Shown here piece by piece: positions 63,634 to 64,000 of a stretch of 64,000 nucleotides of DNA (position 1 is its first letter; every line of letters begins with the position of its first letter). The notes beneath the pieces are model-generated. The model saw nothing but the letters and a program-made list of their open reading frames with translations, made no database searches and was not told the DNA's origin. Position numbers and translations under genes: made by a program. Source of the DNA: RYN-230 sp963841695 (lineage in GTDB: Bacteria > Actinomycetota > Actinomycetes > Streptosporangiales > Streptosporangiaceae); the NCBI GenBank assembly GCA_963841695.1, contig CAWJDQ010000015.1, forward strand, positions 372,001 to 436,000, written 5' to 3'.

Positions 63634-64000
63634 GTGAGCGTGGCCGAAATCGCTCCCCGGGGGGAGAGCTTCGATCGGACCCCGCCCCACGATGTGGCCG
63701 CGGAGCAGTGCGTTCTCGGCGGGATGCTGCTGTCCAAGGACGCCATCTCGGATGTGATGGAGACCATCCGGCCCGACGATCATTACCGGCCCGCGCACCA
63801 GATCATCCACGAAGCCATCCTCGAGCTGTACGGGCGGGGCGAGCCTGCCGACCCGGTCACCGTCTCTGACCTGCTGAACAAGCGGAGCGAGCTGACCCGC
63901 GTGGGCGGCCCCAGCTACCTGCACACGCTCATCGCCTCCGTGCCCACCGCGGCCAACGCCGGGTACTACGCCCGGATCGTCCGGGAGCGGGCCATCCTGC
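63634..64000 (+). CDS. dnaB: Replicative DNA helicase DnaB (partial)
   Basis: The first 122 codons are present, starting at GTG 63634: SVAEIAPRGESFDRTPPHDV, then AAEQCVLGGMLLSKDAISDV and TLIASVPTAANAGYYARIVR. This is the N-terminal domain of DnaB, which contacts primase; the ATPase part lies beyond the window. GGGGAGG is nine bases upstream. It completes the link with dciA, whose product helps load DnaB. Confidence 0.95.
   Translation, partial: MSVAEIAPRGESFDRTPPHDVAAEQCVLGGMLLSKDAISDVMETIRPDDHYRPAHQIIHEAILELYGRGEPADPVTVSDLLNKRSELTRVGGPSYLHTLIASVPTAANAGYYARIVRERAIL

Overview
The window is about 64 kb of very GC-rich DNA carrying the replication-origin neighbourhood of an actinobacterial chromosome. 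The evidence is the gene order tRNA-Ile, DUF3566, gyrA, gyrB, dciA (DUF721), recF, dnaN, dnaA, rpmH, rnpA, yidD, yidC, jag, rsmG, parA, parB, with trxAB, an ECF sigma/anti-sigma pair, a murJ pseudokinase, murJ and DUF6049 beyond it. There are many GTG and TTG starts and parS sites of the TGTTTCACGTGAAACA type. A Streptosporangiales-like lineage is possible, but no rRNA is present to place it. No prophage, insertion sequence or CRISPR array was seen.

Region 1 (1-14.3 kb) is devoted to aerobic carbon monoxide oxidation. Two coxM-coxS-coxL sets point away from each other around a LysR regulator. Both large subunits carry the CSFR active-site loop of form I CO dehydrogenase: AYRCSFR in the right-hand set and AYSCSFR in the left-hand set, which runs off the window. 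The right-hand operon continues with an XdhC/CoxF-type maturation factor fused to a YHS domain, coxG, and five consecutive genes for very small one-helix membrane proteins. A convergent operon supplies the maturation pair coxD (MoxR-type AAA ATPase) and coxE (VWA protein) with three small conserved genes. The five-protein membrane module is the best candidate for something undescribed.

Region 2 (14.3-18.4 kb) holds accessory genes: a YdcF-like membrane protein, a minimal zinc metalloprotease, two membrane proteins, and a ribbon-helix-helix/Clp-N protein preceded by a strong palindrome.

Region 3 (18.4-38 kb) is the origin core. Good DnaA boxes lie between dnaA and rpmH rather than between dnaA and dnaN. 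Two parS sites follow parB.

Region 4 (38-54.4 kb) covers redox, envelope and sigma-factor genes, tRNA CCA addition, an MFS transporter, inositol-phosphate synthase and its PadR neighbour with an 11-bp palindromic operator.

Region 5 (54.5-64 kb) has a class A penicillin-binding protein, a GT87-type mannosyltransferase, an endonuclease IV homologue, the rpsF-ssb-rpsR-rplI operon and the start of dnaB, preceded by another group of DnaA boxes.

Two window-wide patterns matter to a user. First, five conserved genes (rnpA, sigM/anti-sigma, DUF6049, the class A PBP) are interrupted by one-base shifts at short C/G runs, which looks more like consensus error than decay. Second, tandem repeats of 15 bp (five codons, in frame) recur inside at least seven unrelated genes.
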